This document shows, piece by piece, positions 47,901 to 58,520 of a stretch of 64,000 nucleotides of DNA. This DNA comes from Maylandia zebra (taxonomy: Eukaryota > Chordata > Actinopteri > Cichliformes > Cichlidae), in assembly GCF_041146795.1 (NCBI RefSeq), contig NC_135187.1:2109501-2173500 (forward strand). Reading direction: 5' to 3'. The first letter of the stretch is position 1. Every line of letters starts with the position of its first letter. The position numbers and the translations under genes are program-made. A model generated the notes under the pieces. That model saw nothing but the letters and a program-made list of their open reading frames with translations, did not search any database and was not told the DNA's origin.

Positions 47901-49613
47901 GCCTCCTGTTTCCCAGTCGCCTGTCCACCATCCTGTTCGGTTCCCGGACCTGCAGCCACAGCACCCAGAGCCAGCTGTGAGCTCTCCTGCTCCTCAGCCA
48001 GGGGTTTCCGCACCCGCTGGCCCGGCCTGTCTCCAGCCAGAGGCTTCAGCTTCGCCTGGTCCGGCCTCTGCCTCAGCTGCACCCACGCCCGGTCCGGCCT
48101 CTGCCTCAGCTGCACCCACGCCCGGTCCGGCCTCTGCCTCAGCTTCTGCTCCGCCTGGTCTGGCTCCAGCCTCAGAGCCTTCGTCCTCGTCTGGTCCTGT
48201 GCCCACCGGGCCATGGCCAGCACGCCTAACACTGGAGAGCCGCCGCCGCTGCCTTCCGCGCGGCCGGCCCCCTGAACTGCTCCGTCGTCTCCTTCGCCGC
48301 CGCTGCTGCCTTCCGCGCGGCCGGCCCCCGGACCGCCTTCGCCTGAGTGGCCGCCGTTGCCTTCCGCACGGTCGGTCCACCGGAACAGTCTCGTCTCGAC
48401 CGCCGCAGCCGCCCACCGGACCGGCTCAGTGGTCGCTGCTGCCTTCCACGTGGCCGCCCACCTGAACTGTCTCGTCTCGGCCTCGGGCCACGTGGCCACC
48501 CACCCGAACTGTCTCTGTGTGGCCTCCGTCCCTCCGTCCTGGGCCCCCTCCGCCCGCCCTGTTCTGGTTCTTTTTCGTTTGGCCGTCGGGTGCCGGCCTT
48601 TGGGGGGAGGGTCCTGTCAGGGTTCCTGGGTCGGTGACCCAGTGTTTTCAGTTCACACTCACTGTTTATCTACTGCCTGTTCCACTTCCTGTTTTATTGT
48701 GTTAGCCTTGGTCTGTGTGTATTATGTTCAGTCCTCTTCCCATTATCATTAGTTCATTATGTTCAGCTGTGTACTCACCGGTCCCTCATTATCATCATTA
48801 TCACCAGCCTGTGTATTTAAGCCCTCTGTTCTACCCATTCAGTGTCGGGTCATTGATGATGTAAGTCTGATGTCGTCTGTATGTTCAGTCAGTCAGTCTT
48901 TTGGTCATTCATTCATTCATTCATTCAGCCAGCCAGCCAGCCAGCCATTTCCTCCCTCTGTACTGTTTGCTCGCTCCTTCGGCAATAAACATCCACCTTC
49001 ACCTACCTGCCTGTGAGTCCAGCGTTTGGGTCCTCCTTCTCTCATCCACGACACTACCGCTGACAGTTCCTCAGCATTACACTTTCCTCACAGCTCTGAC
49101 CCGCGTGCAGATGATCGTCATAGAAACTAATATTCTGGGACTCTCCTCCATATTTGTCCCTCAGGTTTCTACACTTCTTTCTACGTTCCCTCACGTCCAT
49201 CAGGATAGTTTTGCTCATTTAGTCCTTATATTGAGAGGAGGATTGTTTTTCTCTCACTGATCTATTCAAAAGCTGCGACCAAGAAGTGGCCAGAAATGCA
49301 TCGACCGATCACAACAGCTGGAATGGACTAATGTTACTTTGTCCTTGTTTGAGTTCCTGTAACTTTTTAACAAACTTGACTGATTTGTTTGGTAAATCTG
49401 ATTTACTTTCTACTGGGATCATTCCTACAGTGAGGATTAATAAAAAGCTCCAAAGTCTCTCATTAGTGCTTCATAAATGGACTTTTTGTTTTATCTTTGT
49501 AGATGTTCACACCGAGAAGAAGCTTCCAGCTGTGAGAAGAAGCTGGTTCAGAGCTTTTGAAGTGAACCTGGGAGTGCTGTATCTGCTGATTGTGGTGGGA
49601 ATCATGACACGCT
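45000..49613 (+). CDS. Cassette I exons (tail 45000-45144, transmembrane 49503-49613) of unit C/D
   Basis: Exon 45000-45144 encodes MSTEIQSVEDFRVKYSRGSQ and an acidic end, then GTAAGC. Exon 49503-49613 follows TTTGTAG and encodes DVHTEKKLPAVRRSWFRAFE then VNLGVLYLLIVVGIMTR, ending CGCT before GTGAGG. Both match gene A exons 1 and 2. No stalk or CTLD exon lies before the cassette II tail at 50999. Phase 1 at the end fits the stalk exon at 53079, which would give a 258-aa protein sharing the ectodomain of gene D. Alternatively this is a truncated gene. Intron 1 is split by a 3.1-kb LTR element. Confidence 0.75.
46369..47001 (+). CDS. Short protein of the LTR element, possible gag-like
   Basis: A 210-aa frame begins two bases after the 5' LTR (MTRPRVVDPADSDLFERQDA). 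It has an amphipathic basic segment (WAEKLRWKQRLFSEREHVFE), Arg/Pro-rich middle and an acidic end (LLEDEVDWKDFF). No zinc knuckle or other retroviral motif. The protein is not recognised. It would be expected to be translated from the element's RNA, if at all. Confidence 0.45.
   Translation: MTRPRVVDPADSDLFERQDAALSIWAEKLRWKQRLFSEREHVFEGTRLALGGPRRRRGPPPAASPASEHSPRRVGVTGQASAARSSAATLLARPPAILLTGPSTSPWHGGSASHLGSMEAPVPEARLCTPPTASSRRKRRTRRHNKDHFQHLPMVSSSDCFSHSPSDYPLKTHNRPFSDSWDVSLLEDEVDWKDFFLLCSPKDCSVKDCK
47113..48465 (+). CDS. Proline-rich repeat frame inside the LTR element
   Basis: A 450-codon frame with low-complexity blocks: SPPVAQSPPVLQ repeated about five times (36-base units, about 47590-47760), VASCFP repeated five times (18-base units, about 47795-47885), PGPASASAAPT repeats (about 48055-48150) and R/P-rich C-terminal units. 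A 380-codon frame is also open on the minus strand, a sign that repeat composition rather than selection keeps it open. Function unknown and coding status doubtful. Confidence 0.35.
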   Translation: MTPYTSTPTSVPRVGVTGVQPPPVPVPAPRLRAARIWPDPPRDSAEALQPVPSRSGGTEEPISPPLHPPPDPAFHALALSLVRLAEVSPAQAPALLAQAVALSPRLAQSVAQPSATPTSAPSSATPASVPPLASPLQSVPSPAVQLSLQSVHSPLVQSPPVAQSPPVLQSPPVAQSPPVLQSPPVAQSPPVLQSPPVAQSPPVLQSPPVAQSPPVLQSSLLLSPSPVASCFPVASCFPVASCFPVASCFPVASCFPVAPVPQSPPVSQSPVHHPVRFPDLQPQHPEPAVSSPAPQPGVSAPAGPACLQPEASASPGPASASAAPTPGPASASAAPTPGPASASASAPPGLAPASEPSSSSGPVPTGPWPARLTLESRRRCLPRGRPPELLRRLLRRRCCLPRGRPPDRLRLSGRRCLPHGRSTGTVSSRPPQPPTGPAQWSLLPSTWPPT

Positions 49614-49794
49614 GTGAGGAATTTGATTCCAATATGTTAGATGTTTGATTTTGAACATTAGAAGTGAAATGATTTGATGCTGCAGACCTGATTGTGTTTA
49701 GTTCCTGTTCCCACACTGCTGTGTTTCTCCTACTTCACTGGAAAACACACAAACAGCAAACTTGTTACTGTAATGTTATTGTAGGGTCGACCTC

Positions 49795-49865
49795 ACAACA
49801 TAAAGCACCTTGAGGCTGTTGCTGTGATTTGGAGCTGTAGAAGTAAAACTGAATTGAATGATTAA
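49795..49865 (+). repeat. Short LINE/SINE tail relic
   Basis: AAGCACCTTGAGGCTGTTGC, then a GAATTGAATGA end, is a decayed L2-type tail. Repeated at 63054-63125. Confidence 0.4.
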
Positions 49866-49969
49866 GACAACGTGTGTCCTCCAGTTGGACAAACCTCCAA
49901 CACCTAAGTAGCACACAGGTGTAATCCTAGTCAGGTGCTTTCAGTGTGGAGGAGCTCCAGCTGGGCTCA

Positions 49970-50240
49970 TCACTCCCACACATCCTGGAGAGAATGAAGA
50001 GCTCGTCCAGTGCTGCATGACCAGGATGGAAACCACATTGTTGCTCTGAATTTGAGATTTCACAATTGGATGGAGTTTCTCCTTCAATATTCTGACATAA
50101 ACCTTCTCAGGGAGGCTGAGGAGTGTTTGAACCCACCAGCCCAGATTTACAAATCCAGAGGCCGAGTACCCGACTCTCATGTAATGTTGCAGAGGTGTGT
50201 TAACCAGGACGGCCCAACAACAAGGAGTATTTCCTGGTGA
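49970..50240 (-). pseudogene. Non-LTR reverse transcriptase fragment, antisense
   Basis: The minus strand reads LLSLPEKVYVRILKEKLHPI then QHWTSSSFS, a decayed match to the RT region LLSLPGKVYARVLERR...DQLF of fish non-LTR elements. A second copy is at 63600-63880. It lies about 800 bases ahead of the cassette II start. Confidence 0.6.
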
Positions 50241-50859
50241 CCTCACAGTAAGATGTGCAACATTTAAGTGCACTGTAATTTCAAAAAACTTTTCCTCCTT
50301 ATGTTGGACACTTTTTCACACAAGTACTTCTGTATTCCTTTGAAAATCAAATCAAAGAACACACGAGAAAAAAAATGAACTGCATCAGTTTTCCTGAAAG
50401 TGCAAAATGTAGAAATGAAAGGAAAAGTTACAGTTTAAAAAACTTTAAAATCTTCGGTCAGCAGTGAAGCTAAATTTAATTGTTGTTCATTTAAAGAGTG
50501 TTTGAGACGTGGTTCAAACTTTCCACATCGACTGGATGAACCTCAACAGTTCAACAGTTTGTTTCTCTATAAGGCAACAGAAAGAAAACAAACTGTAACT
50601 GACAAAATAACATTTCCTGGGTCGAACCAACTGTGACACTGAGGTGTGACTGTGTTTGTGCTTTTATGTGTGAACGTTCAACGTCTTTAGAAAAAGAAGA
50701 GTTTATACATTTTCTGCTTTATGCAAACTCAGTCAAAAGCTCAACAAAGTACACATATTGTACAACACAGAGTTTTATCTGTAGTTAAGAGAAACACAAA
50801 ATGCAGTTAAGACATTTTTATGCAAATTAATCACAGGGTCTGTGTTTCCTTACACGCTG

Positions 50860-50998
50860 CCACTTCCTCAAAGCTTCTTCCTGCCTGAAAGCAGACAGAA
50901 GGCTGGACAAGAATAAAACAGCTCGATATCTACCAGGGTCAGTACTGCAGGCTCTGAGTACAGCTTAAACTCCTGCTCAGCGTCTCCGTCCTCTCACG
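50860..50998 (+). promoter_or_regulatory. Cassette II upstream region of gene D with PU.1/ETS-like site
   Basis: CACTTCCTC at 50861-50869 (complement GAGGAAGTG) is an ETS/PU.1-like core about 130 bases from the start codon. The rest matches 34160-34310 by eye. The corresponding site ahead of gene B is altered. Function is inferred. Confidence 0.4.
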
Positions 50999-53900
50999 AT
51001 GTCCTCAGATATTTATGCCAAACCAGATCTATCAAAGAAGGTGAGATACAGCAGAAAGGAGGACGGAGCAGAGTGGGAGCAGAGGGAGGTGGATATCTAC
51101 GAGAGTGCAGATGAGATGAGAGATAGTTATGATCATTTTCAGTCACAGGAAGGAGGTAAGTCAATTATGAATCTAAATGTACTTCCAGTTTGTTACAGTC
51201 AGCTTTTAATGCCAAATTACTGCAGCCCACCAAACATCTGTTTCTCCATTTGCTGTATGAACCTTTTTAATTTAAATTCTTTCCCACAATAGTTTGTAAG
51301 TCACTTATTGATTAACAGGAACTTCTTTCAGTCACAGCGCAGATGTTATATTTCCTTTGTTTTTTGGCAACCGACCCTTTTTTGACGTTAAGCTGATACA
51401 ACCACAACCACAGGTCTGTTAACCACAGACTGACAGGAAATAAGCACAAACCAACATCCACACTGCTTTCTAACAGGACCACAGACTCTGAATCCTCCTT
51501 CAGTCCTGAAGGGCTCTTTCAGATGTGCTACACTGGGTCTAAGAGTGCTGTGCCTCCTGATGTTAGCTGGGATCATCATCCTGTCCATATGCTGTAAGAT
51601 AAGATACAACCTCTGAACTTCTCCTGCAAATGAATGTATGACTGATACTGAATCCCAGCAGCCAACAAACATGCAGCTTCACAACCAGAACGTGTCCTTC
51701 TGCCACAGCAAATACAGGAAGTACATGAAGCCAACACAGAAGCAGCAAACACTGCAGTTCCTTTAATGACCACTGGAGGCTGATGCTGAAAGTGAGTCAG
51801 TCCCCACAGACTCCCATGTTAAAATGAGCACCTTTGCTGCAGTAAAAACATGTTTCCATTCAGGACCAAATGAGTTTTGGTCTCTAAGGATAGTTTCCTC
51901 TTCATAAAAACTGCACGGTGGCATTTTAAATGGAATTCTCTGATCAATAATATGAGCTGCTGTGTGGTACAGCCTGACCAACACGTTGGTTTTGCTGACT
52001 GAGCTTCTAGTATTTCATGAGTCTGTTACTTAGCACTGATTAGCAGGTGTGTGTCTGTGTGCATGATTCCTGGCTCATATCTTGTGTGTGTTGTGGAGTG
52101 AATGTTCTTGTTGTTCCTTCAAACTCTTCACTCAACACGCTGATTCTGTGATTACATCAACAAAGCAGACAGGCAGCAGCATCTGCTGCAGACTGATGCA
52201 GGTGCAGCCACACTATGTTAGACAGTGGCCGTCTGTCATTGTGCGACTAGTTAGTTCACTTGGTGTATTAAGCAGGTAGCTAACAAGCTAATGTTAGCTC
52301 CATTCATCTGCTGGGATATATCAATTAATCTTTTTTTATTACATCAAATCACAACAACAGTTGCCTCGAGGTTCTTTATATTATCAGGTAAAGACTCCAC
52401 AATAACAAAAACAACAACACAGAGAAAACTCCCAGCAGCTGCTGATGTTTGGATTTTAAGGTGGTTTGATTCTATGTTTTAAATCAGTTGATGATCTTCA
52501 GCTGACCTTTAGCTCCTGGTGGAGCTGTGACAGACTTAATGCTGGATCAGCAGAAACATCACAAATCTATGATGTGAGAACAGAGACGCCTGCAAAAGGA
52601 CGTCTGAAAGCAGGAAGTTCCTGGAAGCTGCAGGAAGAAACATTTATTAATTATAAATAAGCAGAAAGAGGAAGTGTTGAAGCCTCAGAGCAGCTTTGAC
52701 TGAATGTAAAAAGACATATTTTCAGTGAGAACAGGCACATGTCACATGAGTCAGAATCTATTCTTTCAAAGCATGTAGATAACATCTCTGACTACAGGTG
52801 TAGAAATGCTGTTTGACTCTTCACCTTCTTCCTCCACACTGAAGCACAATTATTCTGAATCTTGTCAGTGGTTTTTGTTCACAGTTGATACGTATTTAGC
52901 TCATCAGATTTCCTGTAGTTCTAACACCTCCACCCACAGGACATGTTAAAGAACAATGGCTGCAAGTTTCTGACTCTTATTGATATTTGACAAAGCAGAG
53001 GAAGAAGATTATTTCTGTTCAATGTTTCACTCATTTTATTTTATTTTATTTTATTTTGATTTCACTGAAATATTTCAGATGCTTTGAACAAGAGTGAATT
53101 CAACAAACTTCACTTCAAACACAATAAACTGAACCACAGTTACAACGAGCTACAGACTGAACATCAAGGTAAGAAAGTATTTAAAATTAACAAGAAAATA
53201 CTAATGTCAGATAAAATTTATATTTACATTTTTTAACATGTTTTTTTCTATAGAGACAAAACGACTCAACAGTCAGTTACAGGAAGAAGTGAAGAAGCTG
53301 AAGGAGAAGATAGAAGGTAATAAAGTTTGAATAACTGATAGAAAACATCAGTGTTACACAGTGATAACCTGATTGTGTCTTTGTTTTGAATCCTACATGT
53401 TTGATGCTGTGTAACAGTTTCTCTGTATAAATGTAAGTTTCAGTTCATTATGAATAAGAGAGAAAACCTGAGTTTAAATGAAGCATTTACAGGGAAAATG
53501 ACAGGAACCAAAGATTAATGTGATACAACAGGACACAAAGTCTGACTTTAAAACATGTGTTTGACTTTAAGGGAAGTGTCCTGAAGGATGGACGAGATTT
53601 GGAAGCAAGTTTTACTTTAAATCCACTGAGAACAAAACTTGGTCTGACAGCAGGAGAGCCTGTCAGGATAAAGGAGCTGATCTGGTGATGATAAACAGCA
53701 AAGAGGAACAGGTGGGTGTGTTTGTTCATGTCTGTGTGATCTTTGATGGAGCTGACAGTCATCTGTTACTTGTGTTTTTGACCTGCTGTCAGTCTGTGAC
53801 CTGCTTCCTGTCTCCACTCTGATGGATTTCTTGGATTCTCCTTTTTTGTTGCAGACACATTCAAACGTAAAGTTTTTACACATTTGACAAACATTTAATT

Positions 53901-55143
53901 TACACAGAAATGTTATAAAATGAGAGAAATCCTCATAATCCAGATTATTTTTCTGATTCAATCCAACTGAATCAAATGATTTGTTAACACTGATTCCACT
54001 GCAACACTGACTGAGCTACAGGAGGAGCTGATATTCATTGATTCTTTGGCTCTTTCTGATTTCTGCACAATGGAAGAAAAGTTTCATCACAGTTATTCTT
54101 CCTTCAGACATGTTCACAAGATGATGTCACTACAACAGAAGTGCTGAATCATGACTGGAGACAATATTTGTGTCTCTTCCCAAACAGGAATTTGTCAGTA
54201 ATTTCAGAGGATTCTCTTGGATTGGTCTGAGATCCAACCAGACATCAGGAGGATCTAAATGGGAATGGGTGGACGGATCAGCGCTGACAGAAAGGTGAGA
54301 CATTAGTTTGTTTCTATTCCAGAGTTATTATTTAGAAGTGAAACACTGATGTTTTGGAAGATAGATCAGCAATACATGAGCTGAGCTATTTTCCAACAGC
54401 CCCACAAACTGAATGTAAAGAAAAGCAGAAATCCTCCTTTGAATGAACAGCTGTGCTTGAACTCTCTTCATCTGCAGTCTGTGATGACGTTCAGTTACAA
54501 CAAGTCAGTTTGAAGGAATCAGGATTGAAACATGTTCAAAGCAGCGACCGACACATTTCACTTTGTTCAATTTGTCTTCATGTTTTTGTGCTGTAATGTT
54601 TCTTTTCTCACAGAACAAAAAGTGTTTCAGAGAATTCCTGTCTCTTCTTCTTTGGTGTTTGTAAAACTTCAGAACATATGAAGGAAGAAGCTTCAGTAAA
54701 TATGACCTGATAGACACACATTTCAAAGTGATGTCTGTAAACAGCTGACAAAACAGTTTCAAACAGCAGAAAGTCAGCTCTGACTTCTTTTTATTCTCCA
54801 TTTTTACAGCAGGAAGATTTCATATTCATCAAAGCTTGAAAGCTGTTTTAGTGTGCATGATGATTCTCAGAGAAAAGTCTAAAGGAGGGAAAGTGGGCGA
54901 GAAACCTGGGAAAGAAATACAGCAAATATTGGAAATATTCCAAAAGAGACGCATATTTATATGAATGTGACAATAGTTATGAGTTTAGTCCAGTTTCATA
55001 TCAGATTTGATCTCTCTGACAGGTTCTGGGCAGAAGGATGGTCAGATCCTGATTCTGGATACCGTGGAGCCTGCTGTGACTATAATAGGAAATGGAGACG
55101 GTCATATTATTCTTATTCAAAGCCCTTCATCTGTGAGAAATGA
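50999..55143 (+). CDS. Gene D: type II C-type lectin-like receptor, cassette II tail, 7 exons, intact
   Basis: Joined exons 50999-51155, 51477-51593, 53079-53168, 53254-53316, 53572-53711, 54188-54294 and 55023-55143 give 264 aa with consistent phases. Tail MSSDIYAKPDLSKKVRYSRK with tyrosines 6, 17, 34 and 44; no ITIM. The transmembrane helix (about 69-90) contains Arg75 (LGLRVLCLLML) where gene B has Ala. The stalk is two exons (30 and 21 codons) with NKS and NHS sites and a heptad end LQEEVKKLKEKIE. CTLD from 143: KCPEGW, SKFYF (the usual Cys is Phe), RACQDKGADL, WIGL, NQT, WEWVDGSAL, GACCDYNRKW, PFICEK. No EPN/QPD or WND. Arg in the membrane is typical of receptors that pair with ITAM adaptors; here it is near the cytoplasmic side, so this is tentative. 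Confidence 0.87.
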
Positions 55144-55445
55144 GTTTGGTGCTTTGATGTAAATGTTTGAATAATCCAACCAAAGACACCTCACTATGAA
55201 ATGTCCTGCATGAGCCTCAGACTCAGCTTACAGTCTTTACTTGTTCATTCTGCATCATATATTGATTACATATATTGTCCCTCTGTGCTCTGTGCTGTAC
55301 AGTAAGGTTGGAAGTCATCCACACAAAACCTTGAAGTACTTCATTACTCTGTAGTTCCAGCAAATTGTTCTAATAAAAGTCAAAGTGCAGCTTGTCTTTA
55401 CTTTGCTTTACTTGGTTCATTCATCAGCCTGTTGGTCCTAAAACT
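55144..55445 (+). terminator. Gene D 3' UTR and polyadenylation signal
   Basis: Almost the same as 39764-40060. AATAAA at 55372-55377. The last 80 bases recur at about 56413-56497. Confidence 0.65.
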
Positions 55446-56412
55446 ACAGTTCTGGGTGTTTTTCAGGTTTTTCAACTTCAAATATTTTCATGATTTTTTA
55501 CCCATTAAATTTTAGTTTAATGCTTTTTCATTATTTTTACAATATTCATTATATTTCCCAATATAATAAATATTGGAAGATAAGAGTCTAATCACCACCA
55601 GTGACCTCTGTCAAAGATTAATTCAAAGTTCAGCAACAAGATTGATTTGTTTGCATAAATATTTTGATGTCGTGTCAGATTTGAAATGTTTCACTCTTTA
55701 GACAAAATGCACATGAACAAAATCTGTAATCGTCTGCAACGTCCCAAACGTGTCAGCTCTAAACTGAAGATGTTTTGTGCATTTTAACATCGTTGTGCAA
55801 CGTGTTGCTACATCTCTGGTCACAGGCTGCCATGTAGGTCACAGCACGGGGTACAGGTCAGTGTAGATTTAACATAAACATATAAACGAAGGATGAGTGT
55901 GAACAAGTGTGACCTCCATGAAGAGAAAAACAAGACTCACCTCAATAATGAACGTGACGTCAGGATCCCACCTTGAGCTTTGTGTTAACAGGACTGTGGG
56001 CCCTCTGCCAGTAGGAGGCGCTACAAACTGACTGGTGCTTTGTTGTTGGAGCAGTCAGAGGTGGGGACGGGTGGACAGGCTGATCATTGGTCCCAGAATT
56101 GGTGTTATGGACATTTATGGGTCCTTAATGAACATTTGTCAGATCACATCTGCATATGTTCCTGGTCACCACAAGTTTTTCTTTCATTTAATGTAAATTG
56201 TCCCTTAAATATATTAAATATCGTCTGCTGTGTAACAAACATAATGTGTGTAATTTTAAACTTCAACTCGCCTGAAAGTTTCCAGTCAGCCTCCTGCTGT
56301 TGCAGCTCCAACAGGCTTCCTGCTCACTTCAAGTTTAATCAGACTTCAGTCCAGCAACACATTTACAACCAACACACACACAGGCAGCACTGATGGTTGT
56401 ACTTCAGTTTTA
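55446..56412. other. Extra segment present only in the second unit
   Basis: About 970 bases with no counterpart in the first unit, framed by a direct repeat of about 80 bases (TTGTTCTAATAAAAGTCAAA onward). No transposon ends or convincing gene; a 117-aa frame at 56040 has no family signal. Confidence 0.6.
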
Positions 56413-57659
56413 TTGTTCTAATAAAAGTCAAAGTGCAGCTTGTCTTTACTTTGGTTTACTTGGTTCATTCATCAGCCTGTTGGTCCTAAAACTACAGTAA
56501 ATGTCTTGTTTCTAAAAGTTCAGCAAAAAATATGTTTGATTAATAAGAATTTTAAAGGTTCTGATCAGCTGGAACATCAGAAGGACATTTTTAAACCTCT
56601 GTGTATGTGAAAGTGACAGAAAGACATTAAATGTTAATTGTGTTATGTGAGTCATGTATATTTAGTTTTGCATTTTATATGGAAGTTGTATTTTGATTTG
56701 AAAAACAAATATTTCATATAAGGCTTTAAGTGTTGATGACTTTAATTACAGATAAAATAACTTACTCAGTAACTTATTGGTTGAATAGTAAAAGAGAGAA
56801 AACGGCTTCAGAGCTCTAAGTGTCGCTATATTAAAGGCTCAACATTTAACTTGGAGACACTTTGAAATATTTCAAAACTAAAAAACATCAACAGAATATG
56901 AAGAAAACATCTCTGACGTCATGTTCAACACATCTACATATGAACTGAAGTTAGCATCCAGCTGATGCCAGCCTGTACTCGCATGTAATACCACTTTGTA
57001 CCACAAGAGGCTGCAGTGAGTCAGCATAGTCTGCACTGAGCTCACATTTGTATAGTTGTTGTTGTACTACAGCATTAGGTCAGACCACAAGTGTGTTGTT
57101 CTTTTACAATAAACAGCAACAATCAGAAAGTGTGTTTGGATTGACAACAACTGTGATGACACATTATAACCTGTTATTAAAGTTCTGCCCCTGCTTTGAT
57201 CAAATGTGGGTTACTGCTGGTTAGTTAGTGTGACTTCATACAAACCTGTGTGTTACACCAGTGGAAGAAGCTTTCCCTTCATCAGTCTTCTTGTTTCTTA
57301 CTATAGGGCTGAACAGCTACACTAACACTCTCTGGCTCTATGCTGCCCCCCTGTGGTCACAGTTGTAGTCAGTGTTGGTATGAAATGTTTGAAAGCTTCA
57401 GCACCACAGACAGCTGCAGGCAGCTCCACCCTCTCTGTACCATGTCTGCAACCTGTAACTTCAGTGTGTTCATTTAAATGATGAAATAAACTCTGGCTGC
57501 ACATCGTTCTGCTTTTCTTTAAAAACAAAAACGGTTAAATAGTGTAAAATATGTAAATGTACAAAAGTTAGTGGTCCCAGAATAACTACAACTTTAAATA
57601 ATTATAATCATAGCAAAGTTTGGCCTGATGGTGGCAGTAATGGAAACATTAGAGTACCA

Positions 57660-58520
57660 CCATCATCACTTTCATTTTACAACATTTTATTTGAAGAACA
57701 CTCAAGGACACTGTACACAGCAGAATAATAAAAGCAACAGAAAAGCAGGCAGTTTACACAATCATAAAGTCATAAGGCATAAAACTAATTTAACATAGCA
57801 GAGTGGAGAGGTTATGTGGGATAAGCTATTTTGAACCAGTGAGTTTTTGTCTAGACTTACAGAGAGAGAAGGAAGAGATATTTCTTAAATCAGGAGGTTG
57901 TGAACTCCAGAGTCGAGGAGCAGAGCAGCTGAAAGCCACGGTGGCAAGACAGGGGGCGGGGCTAGAGAGAGAGAAGAAGGAGATCTAAGACACCGAGACG
58001 GGATCATCATCAGAGATAGATGATGAACAGCCTTAAATGTGTACAAAAGTATTTTGACAATGATGTGATATCTAACTGGGAGTGATGAGATCTATAGAAG
58101 GGGTCCTGGTGATGATACGAGCAGCAGAGTTCTGGACACATTAAAGCTCATTAATGGATTTTTGAGTAAGACCACAAAGAAGTGAATCACAGTAATCGAT
58201 CCGAGCAGTAACAACACTGTGAACAAGAACGGCAGCGGCATGTGGAGTGAGAAAAGGACGGAGACGATTAATGTTGCACAATTGAAAATATGCAGACTGA
58301 GTAACATCGTTAATGTGTGAACTGAACGATAGAGTACTGTCGAGGATGATACCCAAACTTTTCACAGAGGAAGAAACAGAGACCGGCGAGTTATTGATCG
58401 TTATAGTCAAACTGTTGGTTCTGGATAATGTTGATTTAGAGTCGACCAAGAGAAGCTCAGATTTGACGGTAACAGCAGTCGGTAAGAAGATTTTTACCCA
58501 GAACTAAAATGAAAACCAGA
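57660..58520 (-). pseudogene. L2/Maui-like LINE RT fragment, duplicate copy
   Basis: Same content as 41250-42110. Differences are single bases, e.g. DSTLSF for DCTLSF and DSLLCG for DSFLCG. Confidence 0.75.

Larger units (their letters stand above)
45920..49065 (+). mobile_element. Non-autonomous LTR retrotransposon, complete with LTRs and 5-bp target duplication
   Basis: LTRs at 45920-46366 and 48615-49065 start TGTCAGGGTTCC and end CGCTGACA. The 5-base duplication GTTCC flanks them (45915-45919 and 49066-49070), and the paralogous empty site is at 62325-62329. A purine tract (GGGGGGAGGG, 48601-48610) precedes the 3' LTR. There is no protease, RT or integrase. The two LTRs differ mainly in a CAGT/CATT microsatellite, so insertion is recent and occurred after the tandem duplication or was lost from the other copy. 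Confidence 0.92.

Noticed and set aside
47357..48499. 380-aa minus-strand frame with repeated acidic units
   Set aside because: Mirror of the proline-rich repeat frame; open only because of the repeat composition.
50999..51155. ITIM or ITAM in the cytoplasmic tails
   Set aside because: Tyrosines are in IYAKPD, VRYSRK and DIYESA contexts; none fits (I/V/L/S)xYxx(L/V), and no paired YxxL is present. The cassette I tail (VKYSRG) also fails.
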